From a virus, in the IMG/VR virus record IMGVR_UViG_3300043420_002024, positions 1 through 52,865 of that record: a stretch of DNA of 52,865 nt; one strand, written 5' to 3'. A program made the translations under genes and the position numbers. The notes below the pieces were generated by a model, which had not been told where the DNA came from, searched no databases, and was given only the letters and a program-made list of their open reading frames with translations. Of this stretch, positions 32,926 through 41,109 are shown one piece after another. Each line of letters begins with the position of its first letter. Positions within the stretch are counted from its first letter, which is position 1.

Positions 32926-34530
32926 ATGAAATATTTTACATATAATTGTGGCTGTAAATTTCCTATTGTAGACTCAAATTCTATTATATTTAATTCAAAA
33001 ATAGAAGACATAAATTTGGATTGTCAAAGAACTTGGGAATTAATAAGTGAAGGAAACACAAAAGGATGTTTCCAGTTAGAGTCTAGACTCGGAAGAACAA
33101 TGGCAAAAAAACTAAAGCCAGAGAACATAGAGCAGCTTTCTGCTTTAATCAGTATTGTTAGACCGGGTTGTCTAGAAGCTATTAGAGATGGAAAAAGCGT
33201 TAGTAACCATTACATCGATAAAAAGAATGGAAATGAATCCATTGATTATTTTCATCCTTCTCTAGAACCGATTTTAAATGCAAGCTATGGAGAAATGATC
33301 TATCAAGAACAAGCAATGGAGATCACAAAAGTTATTGCTGGTTTCAATTTACAAGAAGCCGATATGTTAAGAAAAGCTATTGGTAAAAAGCAGCCAGAAG
33401 AAATGGCAAAAGTCAAGCAAAAATTTCTTGAAGGAGCCACATCTAAAAATATAGTAAACCAAACCCAGGCAGAAGAGATATTCAGTTGGATTGAAAAATC
33501 ACAAAGATATTCTTTTAATAAAAGTCACAGTATTTCTTATGCTGTTAATGCCTATATGTCGGCATATGCTAAGGCTCATTTTCCAAAAATATTTTTTGCT
33601 TCTTATTTAAGGTATGCAAAAGATAAAATTGATCCACAACAAGAGATCAAAGAATTAATTCAAAACGCTAACGAAATGGACATAGAAGTAACTCCTCCAG
33701 ACATAAGAAATCTAAATGAGTTTTTTTCATTACAAGAAGGAAAAATTTATTTTGGTTTGACAGACATTAAGGGTGTTGGTAAATCTGTTTTTGATAAGTT
33801 AAAAAGCGTTGTTACAGAAAATAATCTTGACTTAAATACAATGACCTGGGAAGAAATATTATTTAAGGTTTTACTGAATATTAATTCTACAGCAGCTAAA
33901 GCTTTAATTAGTTGCGGAGCTTTAAGATTTGTAGACAAAACCAGAAATGCTATGTTGTATGAATTAAATATAGCTAGCAAGCTAACTAGTAGAGAGATCA
34001 AAATCATAGAAGAATATATAAAGTCAAATAATCTTAAAAACTTGATAGAGATTCTTAGCAGCTCAAAAGTTAATAAAAAAAGAATGCAAACTATTCAAGA
34101 GCTTAAATACTCACTAATAAAGCCTCCTTTTAGTCTTGCGGATAGTCCTGAATGGATTTCTGACAACGAAGACACTCTATTAGGATATTCTATTACATGT
34201 TCTAAGATAGATATGTACGATATTAGTATGACAAATTGTACATGTAAAGAATTTAAAAACGGATTCAATAGAGAAAATATAATGCTTGCTGGAGAAATAG
34301 ATAGGATTCATGTAGTAAAAACTAAAAACGGAAATTCCAAAGGAATGGATATGGCTTTTATATCTGTTAGCGATAGTACAGGAAATCTTGATTCTATTAT
34401 ATGTTTTGCAGAACAATACAGGCAGTTTAAGAATGTTTTGTTTGATGGGAACGTTATTATCATAAAAGGTAAAAAATCTAATCAGAAAGATAGTCTAATA
34501 GTAGAAAAAATATTTATACCTGCGTCTTGA
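32926..34530 (+). CDS. dnaE: DNA polymerase III alpha, C-terminal part (fingers, HhH, OB)
   Basis: 534 residues. It starts with about 30 residues not assigned (containing NCGCKF) and then enters the polymerase at NTKGCFQLESR. It continues through ISIVRPG, YGEMIYQEQAM, MLRKAIGKK and RYSFNKSHS of the fingers, an HhH (GLTDIKGVGKSVFDKL), and a C-terminal OB fold (IMLAGEIDRIHVVKT). The region joins on directly to what is missing from the gene at 29132. The usual cyanobacterial split-intein site (YSFNKSHS) is intact and uninterrupted. It ends at promoter P3. Confidence 0.88.
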   Translation: MKYFTYNCGCKFPIVDSNSIIFNSKIEDINLDCQRTWELISEGNTKGCFQLESRLGRTMAKKLKPENIEQLSALISIVRPGCLEAIRDGKSVSNHYIDKKNGNESIDYFHPSLEPILNASYGEMIYQEQAMEITKVIAGFNLQEADMLRKAIGKKQPEEMAKVKQKFLEGATSKNIVNQTQAEEIFSWIEKSQRYSFNKSHSISYAVNAYMSAYAKAHFPKIFFASYLRYAKDKIDPQQEIKELIQNANEMDIEVTPPDIRNLNEFFSLQEGKIYFGLTDIKGVGKSVFDKLKSVVTENNLDLNTMTWEEILFKVLLNINSTAAKALISCGALRFVDKTRNAMLYELNIASKLTSREIKIIEEYIKSNNLKNLIEILSSSKVNKKRMQTIQELKYSLIKPPFSLADSPEWISDNEDTLLGYSITCSKIDMYDISMTNCTCKEFKNGFNRENIMLAGEIDRIHVVKTKNGNSKGMDMAFISVSDSTGNLDSIICFAEQYRQFKNVLFDGNVIIIKGKKSNQKDSLIVEKIFIPAS

Positions 34531-34554
34531 CAATCAGTACAATTTTGATACAAT
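34527..34554 (+). promoter_or_regulatory. Sigma70-like promoter P3 for ssb
   Basis: TTGACA at 34527-34532 (6 of 6), 16-base spacer, TACAAT at 34549-34554 followed by AGTAG. The -35 overlaps the stop of the polymerase C-half. It gives ssb an extra transcript in addition to read-through. The gap to the ssb start also holds a TAGGAG ribosome-binding site. Confidence 0.75.
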
Positions 34555-34609
34555 AGTAGTAGTTCGTGGTGCCCTCTTTTTAATTTTTTAGTAGGAGTTT
34601 GATAAAATA

Positions 34610-35002
34610 ATGAACATTATTATCCTTAAAGGCAATTTGGCTCGTGATCCTGAACTCAGATGCATTAGTTCTAATGGTAGAGAAACATATGTGGTAAATT
34701 TTACAGTTGCTGTTTCTAGAGAATACTATAAGAACAATGGTGACAAAGACAAGATTACAACTTTTGTTCCTTGCGAAGCATGGGATAGCGGAGCAGAGGT
34801 AATTGGGGAATCCTTCAAGAAGGGAGACCCTGTAATGATCGAAGGTTCTCTACGGAATGATAGCTGGGAAAAAGACGGCGTTAAACATAATACTATGAAA
34901 GTAAGGGTTAATAATTTTTCAAAGATCACAAAGCTTTCTAGAAAAAAAACAGCCGCTGTATCTACGGAAAGTAGTGAACTAGAAGACACAGTAGCGTTTT
35001 AA
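34610..35002 (+). CDS. ssb: Single-stranded DNA-binding protein
   Basis: 130 residues. One OB fold of the bacterial SSB type: MNIIILKGNLARDPELR, VVNFTVAVSREY, VPCEAWDSGAE and KKGDPVMIEGSL. The acidic tail ends ELEDTVAF, which keeps the terminal Phe but not the standard DDDIPF, so contacts with host SSB partners may be altered. It is flanked by its own promoter and a terminator-like hairpin, consistent with high, separate expression. Confidence 0.92.
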   Translation: MNIIILKGNLARDPELRCISSNGRETYVVNFTVAVSREYYKNNGDKDKITTFVPCEAWDSGAEVIGESFKKGDPVMIEGSLRNDSWEKDGVKHNTMKVRVNNFSKITKLSRKKTAAVSTESSELEDTVAF

Positions 35003-35022
35003 TATCAGTATTATGCTTATTT

Positions 35023-35060
35023 CCCCCCAGAGATCATATCTCTGTGGGGGATTAAGTTTT
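35023..35060 (+). terminator. Terminator-like hairpin after ssb
   Basis: A C-rich arm with AGAGAT, a CAT loop, then ATCTCT with a G-rich arm (35023-35050) can form a stem of about 11 pairs with one mismatch. ATTAAGTTTT follows. The U tract is short and interrupted, so it may be leaky, but it lies 20 bases after the ssb stop and separates the replication block from the second glycan block. Confidence 0.65.
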
Positions 35061-35094
35061 GGCACAAATAAAAAGACATAAATATTAGGACAAT

Positions 35095-36765
35095 ATGAAA
35101 AAATTACGAATATTGATGTGCTCAGAAGCCAGTTATTTAAATTCTGGATTTTCTGGATATGCTAAACAAATTCTCCGTCGTTTACACGCAACTAATAAGT
35201 ATATAATTGGAGAATTTGCTTCTTATGCTAGGATGCATGATCCTAGAGATCAAGATGTGCCGTGGATTTTTTATCCAAACGCTCCCAGCAATAACGACGA
35301 CGCTTCTGCTAAAGAATATAATGCTAATCCAGAAAATCAATTTGGTAGATGGAGATTTGAAAGAGTAGTAATAGATTTTAAGCCTGATATCATTTTCGAT
35401 ATTAGAGACTATTGGATGAACTCTTATCAGCAAAACTCTCCTCTAAGACCTTACTACCATTGGGTTGTAATGCCAACAGTAGATTCTGAGCCACAACAAG
35501 AAGACTGGATAGACACATACGTTTCTGCTGATGGCATATTAACTTATTCTGATTTTGGTCGAGACGTATTGCTAAAGCAAAGCAATAACAAAATCAAATA
35601 TTTTGATACTGCTTCTCCAGGTGTGGACCTATTAAACTTTAGACCTATGATAGAACAAAAAAGTCAAATCAGAGAACTTTTGGGAATGCCAAAAGACGCT
35701 TTTGTTATAGGTTCTGTAATGAGAAATCAAAAAAGAAAACTCATACCGGATCTATTTGATGCTATTAGAATATTAAAAGAAAAAAACCCAGAACTATATA
35801 ATAAAACATTTTTGTATCTACATACTAGTTATCCAGATGCTGGATGGGATATTCCACAGTTATTAAAAGATTATGACATAACGAATAAAGTATTTTTTAC
35901 ATATTATTGTCCTAAATGTGGCAACATTAGAGCATTATTGTTTAGTCATTCAAAAATAATGTGTAACAAATGCGGGTCTGACACTCTCGCTTTTCCAAAT
36001 GTTAATAACGGTATATCCACACAAAACTTAGCATTGATCTACAACTCTTTTGATTTATATGTTCAATACGCAATTTGCGAAGGGTTTGGAATGCCTCAAG
36101 TAGAAGCAACTGCTTGTGGAATACCTATAGCAACGGTAAACTATAGTGCGATGCAGGATATTGTACAAAATCTGAAAGCCTATCCTGTCAAAATACAAAA
36201 ATATTTTAAAGAGCTTGAAACAAAAGCAATCCGAGTATACCCGGACAATGATAATTTAGTAGAAATTATGGAAAAATTCTACAAACTTCCAGATTTACTC
36301 AAGCTTCAAAAAAGAACAGAAACTAGATCGTTAACAGAAAAACACTATAATTGGGACAATATAGCTAAGAAGTGGGAAAAATATTTTGATAACGCAGTGC
36401 TAACAGGTCTGCAAGGAAAATGGGACCATTCTTTACCAACCTATACTCCGATACCAGAAGAAATAATTGAATCAAAAATAGATAACTATACATTTGTATA
36501 TGGTACAATTAAAAAATTTCTACCGAATCATCCAATTATAAGTTCTATTATTCCTTTAAATATGATAAGAGATCTAGATTATGGTTTTGTTCAACATGGA
36601 ATGTCAATAGTTCCATATACAAAGAAAAATGTAGTTACTATCTTAAATTCGATTATAAATAACCATAATTTAGCACAAAACGCTCTTAAAAACGCAGATA
36701 AATTAGTTTATCCAGACTTTATACAGTATTCTCGTTTGAAACAGCAAACAAAGGTCAATTCATGA
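35095..36765 (+). CDS. GT4-like glycosyltransferase with an inserted zinc ribbon
   Basis: 556 residues. The GT-B fold shows IGSVMRNQKRKLIPDL at the start of the C-terminal domain and CEGFGMPQVEATACGIPIATV, the donor-binding E-x7-E type motif of GT4. Between them Cys272-x2-Cys275-x14-Cys290-x2-Cys293 forms a zinc ribbon not usual in GT4. The last 120 residues are an unassigned extension. It would transfer a sugar from a nucleotide donor in the cytoplasm. It opens a block of seven overlapping or near-overlapping genes. Confidence 0.8.
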   Translation: MKKLRILMCSEASYLNSGFSGYAKQILRRLHATNKYIIGEFASYARMHDPRDQDVPWIFYPNAPSNNDDASAKEYNANPENQFGRWRFERVVIDFKPDIIFDIRDYWMNSYQQNSPLRPYYHWVVMPTVDSEPQQEDWIDTYVSADGILTYSDFGRDVLLKQSNNKIKYFDTASPGVDLLNFRPMIEQKSQIRELLGMPKDAFVIGSVMRNQKRKLIPDLFDAIRILKEKNPELYNKTFLYLHTSYPDAGWDIPQLLKDYDITNKVFFTYYCPKCGNIRALLFSHSKIMCNKCGSDTLAFPNVNNGISTQNLALIYNSFDLYVQYAICEGFGMPQVEATACGIPIATVNYSAMQDIVQNLKAYPVKIQKYFKELETKAIRVYPDNDNLVEIMEKFYKLPDLLKLQKRTETRSLTEKHYNWDNIAKKWEKYFDNAVLTGLQGKWDHSLPTYTPIPEEIIESKIDNYTFVYGTIKKFLPNHPIISSIIPLNMIRDLDYGFVQHGMSIVPYTKKNVVTILNSIINNHNLAQNALKNADKLVYPDFIQYSRLKQQTKVNS

Positions 36766-37883
36766 ATATTTTATTTGTAGGTCCATATAGACAAAAAGAC
36801 GGCTGGGGTTTAGCTGCAAGAGATTATATCAAAGCAATATCTACTGTTTCAAATATTAATCTAGCAACTAGATGCGTGTATACAGCTATGGCTTATTCTG
36901 ATGAAAATTTTTCGGACTCAGAAATATTGTTGTATGAAAAAAATTGTTTATCTAATTACGACATGATTATACAAAATGTTTTACCGGAAGATCTTTTTTA
37001 TGATAGCAGATTTAAAAAGAATATAGGTTTGTTTACACTAGAAATAAACGATCTTTCTAAAACAGACGTCATTAGAAATATCGATAGAATGGATGAAATA
37101 TGGGTTCCTTCAAAAATAGAAAAAAAGAGTCTTGTCGAAAGCGGAATCAATTCAAATAAAATTAAGGTCATATCTGAAGCATTAGATTTACAGCAAATAT
37201 CCCCTAGTAATCGTATTATTTTTGATAGTGAAATAGAACACAGTTTCAAGTTCTATACAATTGGAGAGTTTGTTTATCGTAAAAATCTAGAAGATTTAAT
37301 TATGGCTTTCCATCTAGAGTTTGATCTTTCAGATAATGTGTCTTTGATAATTAAAACCGGAAATAATGTTTCAGACACAAAAATATTTTCTGAAAAAATA
37401 AAAAAGAAACTACAGCTTAATAAACAATATAGACCAGAACTTTTTATTTCAAAAAGATTGTCGTATCAAGAAATTATTGATTTTCATTATTCCTGTGATT
37501 GTTTTGTTTCTGCTTCTTACGGAGAAGCTTTTTGCAGGCCCGCTGCTGAAGCTTTATGTTTGGGGAAAAATCCTATTGTTAACAAAAATACAGGAATGGC
37601 AGATTTTATTAATGAAGAAAATGGTTTTTTAGTTAAAAGCTATAAAACACCAGTTTTGTTAGAAAATAACCCAATCAATAACAATAATGATTATTATAAT
37701 GCTAATCAATATTGGTATAAAATAGATGTGTACGACTTAATGAATAAAATGAGAACAGCGTATGAAATGTACAAAAAAGATAAAGTTTTATGGGATCAAA
37801 AATCTGAATTAGGAATCTCTCAGAAACAGATATTTAGCTATGAAAATATAGGGAAAAAATTATGTATACAGCCTATACGGTAA
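36762..37883 (+). CDS. GT4-like glycosyltransferase
   Basis: 373 residues, GT-B fold. It starts NILFVGPYRQKDGWGLAARD and shows VISEALDL and FYTIGEFVYRKNLEDLI at the domain junction. ASYGEAFCRPAAEALCLGKNPIV is the donor-binding motif with both Glu. It overlaps the previous gene by four bases and the next by 22. Donor and acceptor are unknown. Confidence 0.82.
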   Translation: MNILFVGPYRQKDGWGLAARDYIKAISTVSNINLATRCVYTAMAYSDENFSDSEILLYEKNCLSNYDMIIQNVLPEDLFYDSRFKKNIGLFTLEINDLSKTDVIRNIDRMDEIWVPSKIEKKSLVESGINSNKIKVISEALDLQQISPSNRIIFDSEIEHSFKFYTIGEFVYRKNLEDLIMAFHLEFDLSDNVSLIIKTGNNVSDTKIFSEKIKKKLQLNKQYRPELFISKRLSYQEIIDFHYSCDCFVSASYGEAFCRPAAEALCLGKNPIVNKNTGMADFINEENGFLVKSYKTPVLLENNPINNNNDYYNANQYWYKIDVYDLMNKMRTAYEMYKKDKVLWDQKSELGISQKQIFSYENIGKKLCIQPIR

Positions 37884-38773
37884 ACACAGTTATAAACAAC
37901 GCTATTGATGATAAGGATCAAGAAAAATTAGATATTATATACAGTGCTCATTATAGTATTTTTGATACAATATTATCGCAATGTCCTGTTACCTTGTATG
38001 CTGGCGGAGAAAACGCAAAAAAAGTATTTAGAAACAACACCGAAATATATACCGTGTATCAAGAAGATGTGTATATAAGGCCGTACAATAATTTAATTGC
38101 AAACAATACCATAAAATATGTTAATGAAGGACACGCTTACAATTTACATTTAAACGCTGTTATTTTTTGTCATGATTATGATTTGCGTAACATTAAAGCA
38201 GAGGAAAGGACTCTGGTCTGCAATAAAGGATTTAGGGAGTCCGATCTAATATTATCCTTTAACAATTCTCCAGAATCGCTAAATTGTGAACAGTTAAATT
38301 ACCTAAGAGTTAATTATAGCATACCTGAAATTTTCAATATCTCAAACAAAAACAAAAGAGAAAAAATTGGAGTTCTATCATACAATAAAGACTTATCAAA
38401 TGATTTGGTTACGTCTATACATCAAAATTCTGAAACGCTTAGTTCTATTCCAAATATAGAATCGTTAGCACAGGAACTTAATGAATATAGGGTTCTAGTT
38501 GAATTAGATCCAAATTCGATTATTAATATAATGGTTGGCGTATGTTGTGGATGTATTGGTATTATTCATGACCCACATGGGGTTTTAACAGAATATTCAG
38601 ATTTTCCAAATTTGTATATCGCAAAATCTATAGCAGAAATCCAAGAGCTTTTGGAGAAAGATATAGAGTATAAAGACAATAAAATTGATGATAAATACAG
38701 AAATTTTGAGAATTTTAGTAATTCTGTCTATAATGTCTTAACAGAAAACAAAAAAAGGGCTTTTAGAATATGA
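37862..38773 (+). CDS. Unrecognised protein of the second glycan block, possibly GT-B related
   Basis: 303 residues. No clear catalytic motif. The C-terminal third (VLVELDPNSIINIMVGVCCGCIGIIHDPHG) has the shape of the donor-side half of a GT-B transferase, where a conserved Glu or Asp is followed by a G-rich turn. The N-terminal part has strands and turns consistent with a Rossmann fold. Tight packing between a GT4 gene and other glycan genes supports a glycan role, by context only. Confidence 0.6.
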   Translation: MYTAYTVNTVINNAIDDKDQEKLDIIYSAHYSIFDTILSQCPVTLYAGGENAKKVFRNNTEIYTVYQEDVYIRPYNNLIANNTIKYVNEGHAYNLHLNAVIFCHDYDLRNIKAEERTLVCNKGFRESDLILSFNNSPESLNCEQLNYLRVNYSIPEIFNISNKNKREKIGVLSYNKDLSNDLVTSIHQNSETLSSIPNIESLAQELNEYRVLVELDPNSIINIMVGVCCGCIGIIHDPHGVLTEYSDFPNLYIAKSIAEIQELLEKDIEYKDNKIDDKYRNFENFSNSVYNVLTENKKRAFRI

Positions 38774-39186
38774 AAAAAATTAATATTTGTGTCTCTAAAG
38801 AAGACGCTATAGCAAACTATAATAATATTCAACTTACTGAATTGTCGATGATAGCTAATGGTTCTATTGATGAAATTATATTTAGAACTGTAGATAATAT
38901 AGACGCTAGCGAAAAAGACTCTATGATCGTAACAGCGTTAAAAAAACTAAAAGAAAAAGGAACTTTAATTATAGAGTTTTTAGACATTTTGTCTATATCC
39001 AAACTTATTTTAAACGGTTCTCTAACATCTAAAAGCATATCTGGAATATTTGCGAATAAAAAGTCTTTTAGTTATGAAAAAGAAATAATAGACACGGTTA
39101 AAAATTTTCCACAGTTTAACATTCGTAATAGATATAAAAATAAAGATAATATTGTTATGAATATACACAAGGAATTAAACAAATGA
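38770..39186 (+). CDS. Degenerate Rossmann/methyltransferase-like protein
   Basis: 138 residues. The segment MIVTALKKLKEKGTLIIEFLDI looks like the strand 5 region of a class I methyltransferase (KxGGxLxIE), and INICV at the start may be strand 1. The SAM-binding GxGxG loop is absent. It may be a small non-catalytic partner of a neighbouring protein. It overlaps both neighbours by four bases. Confidence 0.5.
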   Translation: MKKINICVSKEDAIANYNNIQLTELSMIANGSIDEIIFRTVDNIDASEKDSMIVTALKKLKEKGTLIIEFLDILSISKLILNGSLTSKSISGIFANKKSFSYEKEIIDTVKNFPQFNIRNRYKNKDNIVMNIHKELNK

Positions 39187-39896
39187 ACAAAAATCATAAA
39201 AAGATTTTACATGTTATTTTTTCTTATCAGTTTACCAAAAATATGAAATATTTAGGACCAAAAGGTTCTATACAAATCAAACATCAAAATAGTAAAAAAC
39301 CTATTATACAACATCATATAAACGGAACAAGAAAACTATTTAAAAACGAAACTTTATCAACAAATATCGTTGTTGGTTTTGAAGCCGATAAGGTTCTAAA
39401 AACATTTGACAGTCAACCTAATTATATGTTCGTGCTAGATCATAAATATACTAACCATGGTAAGATTCTAAAAGACATATTGTTAAAATACAACAAAACA
39501 GAAGAACAATTCGCTGGCTGCTTAATATCTTCAGAAATTAGCTTTATACCGAAAACCACCTTGATAGATATGGATCTAAATGAAAGCTATTGTTTTTGTA
39601 CAGAACAGGACATTACGACAGACATAACATGTAATATCAATGATCAAGATTCAAAAATAGAATACATATCATATAACACATCGCCATACAAATGGACAGG
39701 AATGGCTTATTTGTCTAACGAAGCTATAAGATTAGTTAAACATATTAATCTAGCCTATAACACAGATCCTCTATTCTTAATGGAGGTATTAAACCAATCC
39801 ATTTCTTCTGGATTAAAAATCAATATGATTAACTTAAAAAAGAAAGATTTTGTTTATATCAAAAACAATTCTCTTAAACATAAACAAGGTAAATAA
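39183..39896 (+). CDS. Nucleotidyltransferase-like (GT-A fold) protein
   Basis: 237 residues. The order of elements resembles sugar-1-phosphate nucleotidyltransferases: KKPIIQHHINGTRKLF as the sugar-nucleotide helix, NIVVGFEADKVLKTF, then a FVLDHKYTNHG segment. The N-terminal G-x-G-T-R-x9-K loop is not visible, so catalysis is uncertain. SPYKWTGMAYLSNEA resembles the product-side block. It might activate a sugar for the cluster, or be a diverged relative. Confidence 0.55.
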   Translation: MNKNHKKILHVIFSYQFTKNMKYLGPKGSIQIKHQNSKKPIIQHHINGTRKLFKNETLSTNIVVGFEADKVLKTFDSQPNYMFVLDHKYTNHGKILKDILLKYNKTEEQFAGCLISSEISFIPKTTLIDMDLNESYCFCTEQDITTDITCNINDQDSKIEYISYNTSPYKWTGMAYLSNEAIRLVKHINLAYNTDPLFLMEVLNQSISSGLKINMINLKKKDFVYIKNNSLKHKQGK

Positions 39897-40642
39897 TGGC
39901 AACAGACATTTTAATTCATAAAAACGGATATACAAAAACACACAATTCTTTAATTTATGGTTTGATTAAGAATATTCAAAATCATAAAGTTATGAACTGT
40001 CATGATAAATTATATGATCTGTTCTTTATGTTCGAACCCAAAAAATTATTTTTGCAAATAGAAGAATATTCGAACGAATGGCATTCTTTTATTATAGATA
40101 CAGGAATAACCAATAAACCTGAAATCTATCTAACAATAGATAACAATATTGTACATAAAGATAAGTATCTCGACATTCTTAGTCAAATTAAAACATCTGG
40201 CACCAATTTTATAATACCAAAATGGCTATCTGACGAAATAAAGCCAGACCCCGCATTAAAACGAATAGTCTATAACAATCTATATAACAATGATGTATTT
40301 TATTCGTTAGAATCAAAAACAAATAGAAATGACAAAATTTTATGTATATTATCAGACGATACCGATTGTATTAACGAAGTAAAGGATTATTTATATCCAA
40401 ATAAAATGGGACATAAGATGGTCATGGTTAATAATGCTCAGGTAATACATCCACAAAATATAGGAATTATGTTGGATTCTGATATGAATGTTGCTTTAAA
40501 TACTTATGGTTCAGTTATTGATTTAACAAAATCGTATGATGCAGAAATCGCGAGTTGTGGCATTAAAAAATTCCTAGAGCCTGAATCAAATATCTCAGAA
40601 ATTGTGGACACAGACACCTTTATTAAAGAACATATAACATGA
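39896..40642 (+). CDS. Unrecognised protein of the second glycan block
   Basis: 248 residues. The N-terminal part (YGLIKNIQNHKVMNCHDKLY) and PEIYLTIDNNIVHKDKYL could belong to a GT-B-like or response-regulator-like alpha/beta fold. The LMFEPK-type strand and ILCILSDDTDCINEV suggest a second Rossmann-type domain. No catalytic motif is evident. It overlaps its neighbours by one and four bases, so it is expressed with them. Confidence 0.55.
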   Translation: MATDILIHKNGYTKTHNSLIYGLIKNIQNHKVMNCHDKLYDLFFMFEPKKLFLQIEEYSNEWHSFIIDTGITNKPEIYLTIDNNIVHKDKYLDILSQIKTSGTNFIIPKWLSDEIKPDPALKRIVYNNLYNNDVFYSLESKTNRNDKILCILSDDTDCINEVKDYLYPNKMGHKMVMVNNAQVIHPQNIGIMLDSDMNVALNTYGSVIDLTKSYDAEIASCGIKKFLEPESNISEIVDTDTFIKEHIT

Positions 40643-41109
40643 AATACGAAAAAACTATAGGCTTTTACTGCCCTTTTATTCATAACAATCAGGAACATCA
40701 AAGACTGGCGGATCTGCTTAATGACCTATCTGATGACTTTACTACCGTTCTATTTAATAGTTCATATGGTATCATCAATAATAATATTGTAAAATATGCT
40801 ATTTTACATTGCAATCAAGCCAAGTATTTTTATGGTAAGTTATTTTTGTTCGATATCGATTCGGTATCTATAGCAAATACATTTCCCGGCCCTTCCAAAA
40901 AAATATTTATAGCATCTGATATATTTTGGGAAAACAAATCGATGCCAGCTTCTGTATTAAGCAATTTAGTTTCAGACGATATAGATATTTTAACTTATGA
41001 TAAAACAACTTATGATCTCTATGATATTTGTCTTAAAACGCCAATACATAATTTTGAAAATGGCTTAAACAATGAGAGTATAAAAAAAGTAATATATGAA
41101 CAACTATAA
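40639..41109 (+). CDS. Unrecognised small protein closing the second glycan block
   Basis: 156 residues, alpha/beta type (TIGFYCPFIHNNQEHQRLADLL, KLFLFDIDSVSIANTF, PSKKIFIASDIFWENK). It has an FFDID-like strand and a paired-acid turn but no assignable active site. It overlaps the next gene, an HTH-nuclease, by 14 bases. The overall character resembles the 37862 and 39896 products and may be a partial GT-B half. Confidence 0.55.
   Translation: MKYEKTIGFYCPFIHNNQEHQRLADLLNDLSDDFTTVLFNSSYGIINNNIVKYAILHCNQAKYFYGKLFLFDIDSVSIANTFPGPSKKIFIASDIFWENKSMPASVLSNLVSDDIDILTYDKTTYDLYDICLKTPIHNFENGLNNESIKKVIYEQL

Noticed and set aside
30941-33530. Split intein as the cause of the broken dnaE.
   Set aside because: Neither half carries an intein-like segment (no N-terminal Cys block after the first half, no HN followed by Cys/Ser/Thr before the second), and the usual DnaE intein site YSFNKSHS is intact inside the C-half.
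35059-35086. A fourth promoter (TTGGCA-N16-AATATT) before the second glycan block.
   Set aside because: The -10 is weak (4 of 6) and the implied start would fall two bases before the ATG, leaving no room for the ribosome-binding site.
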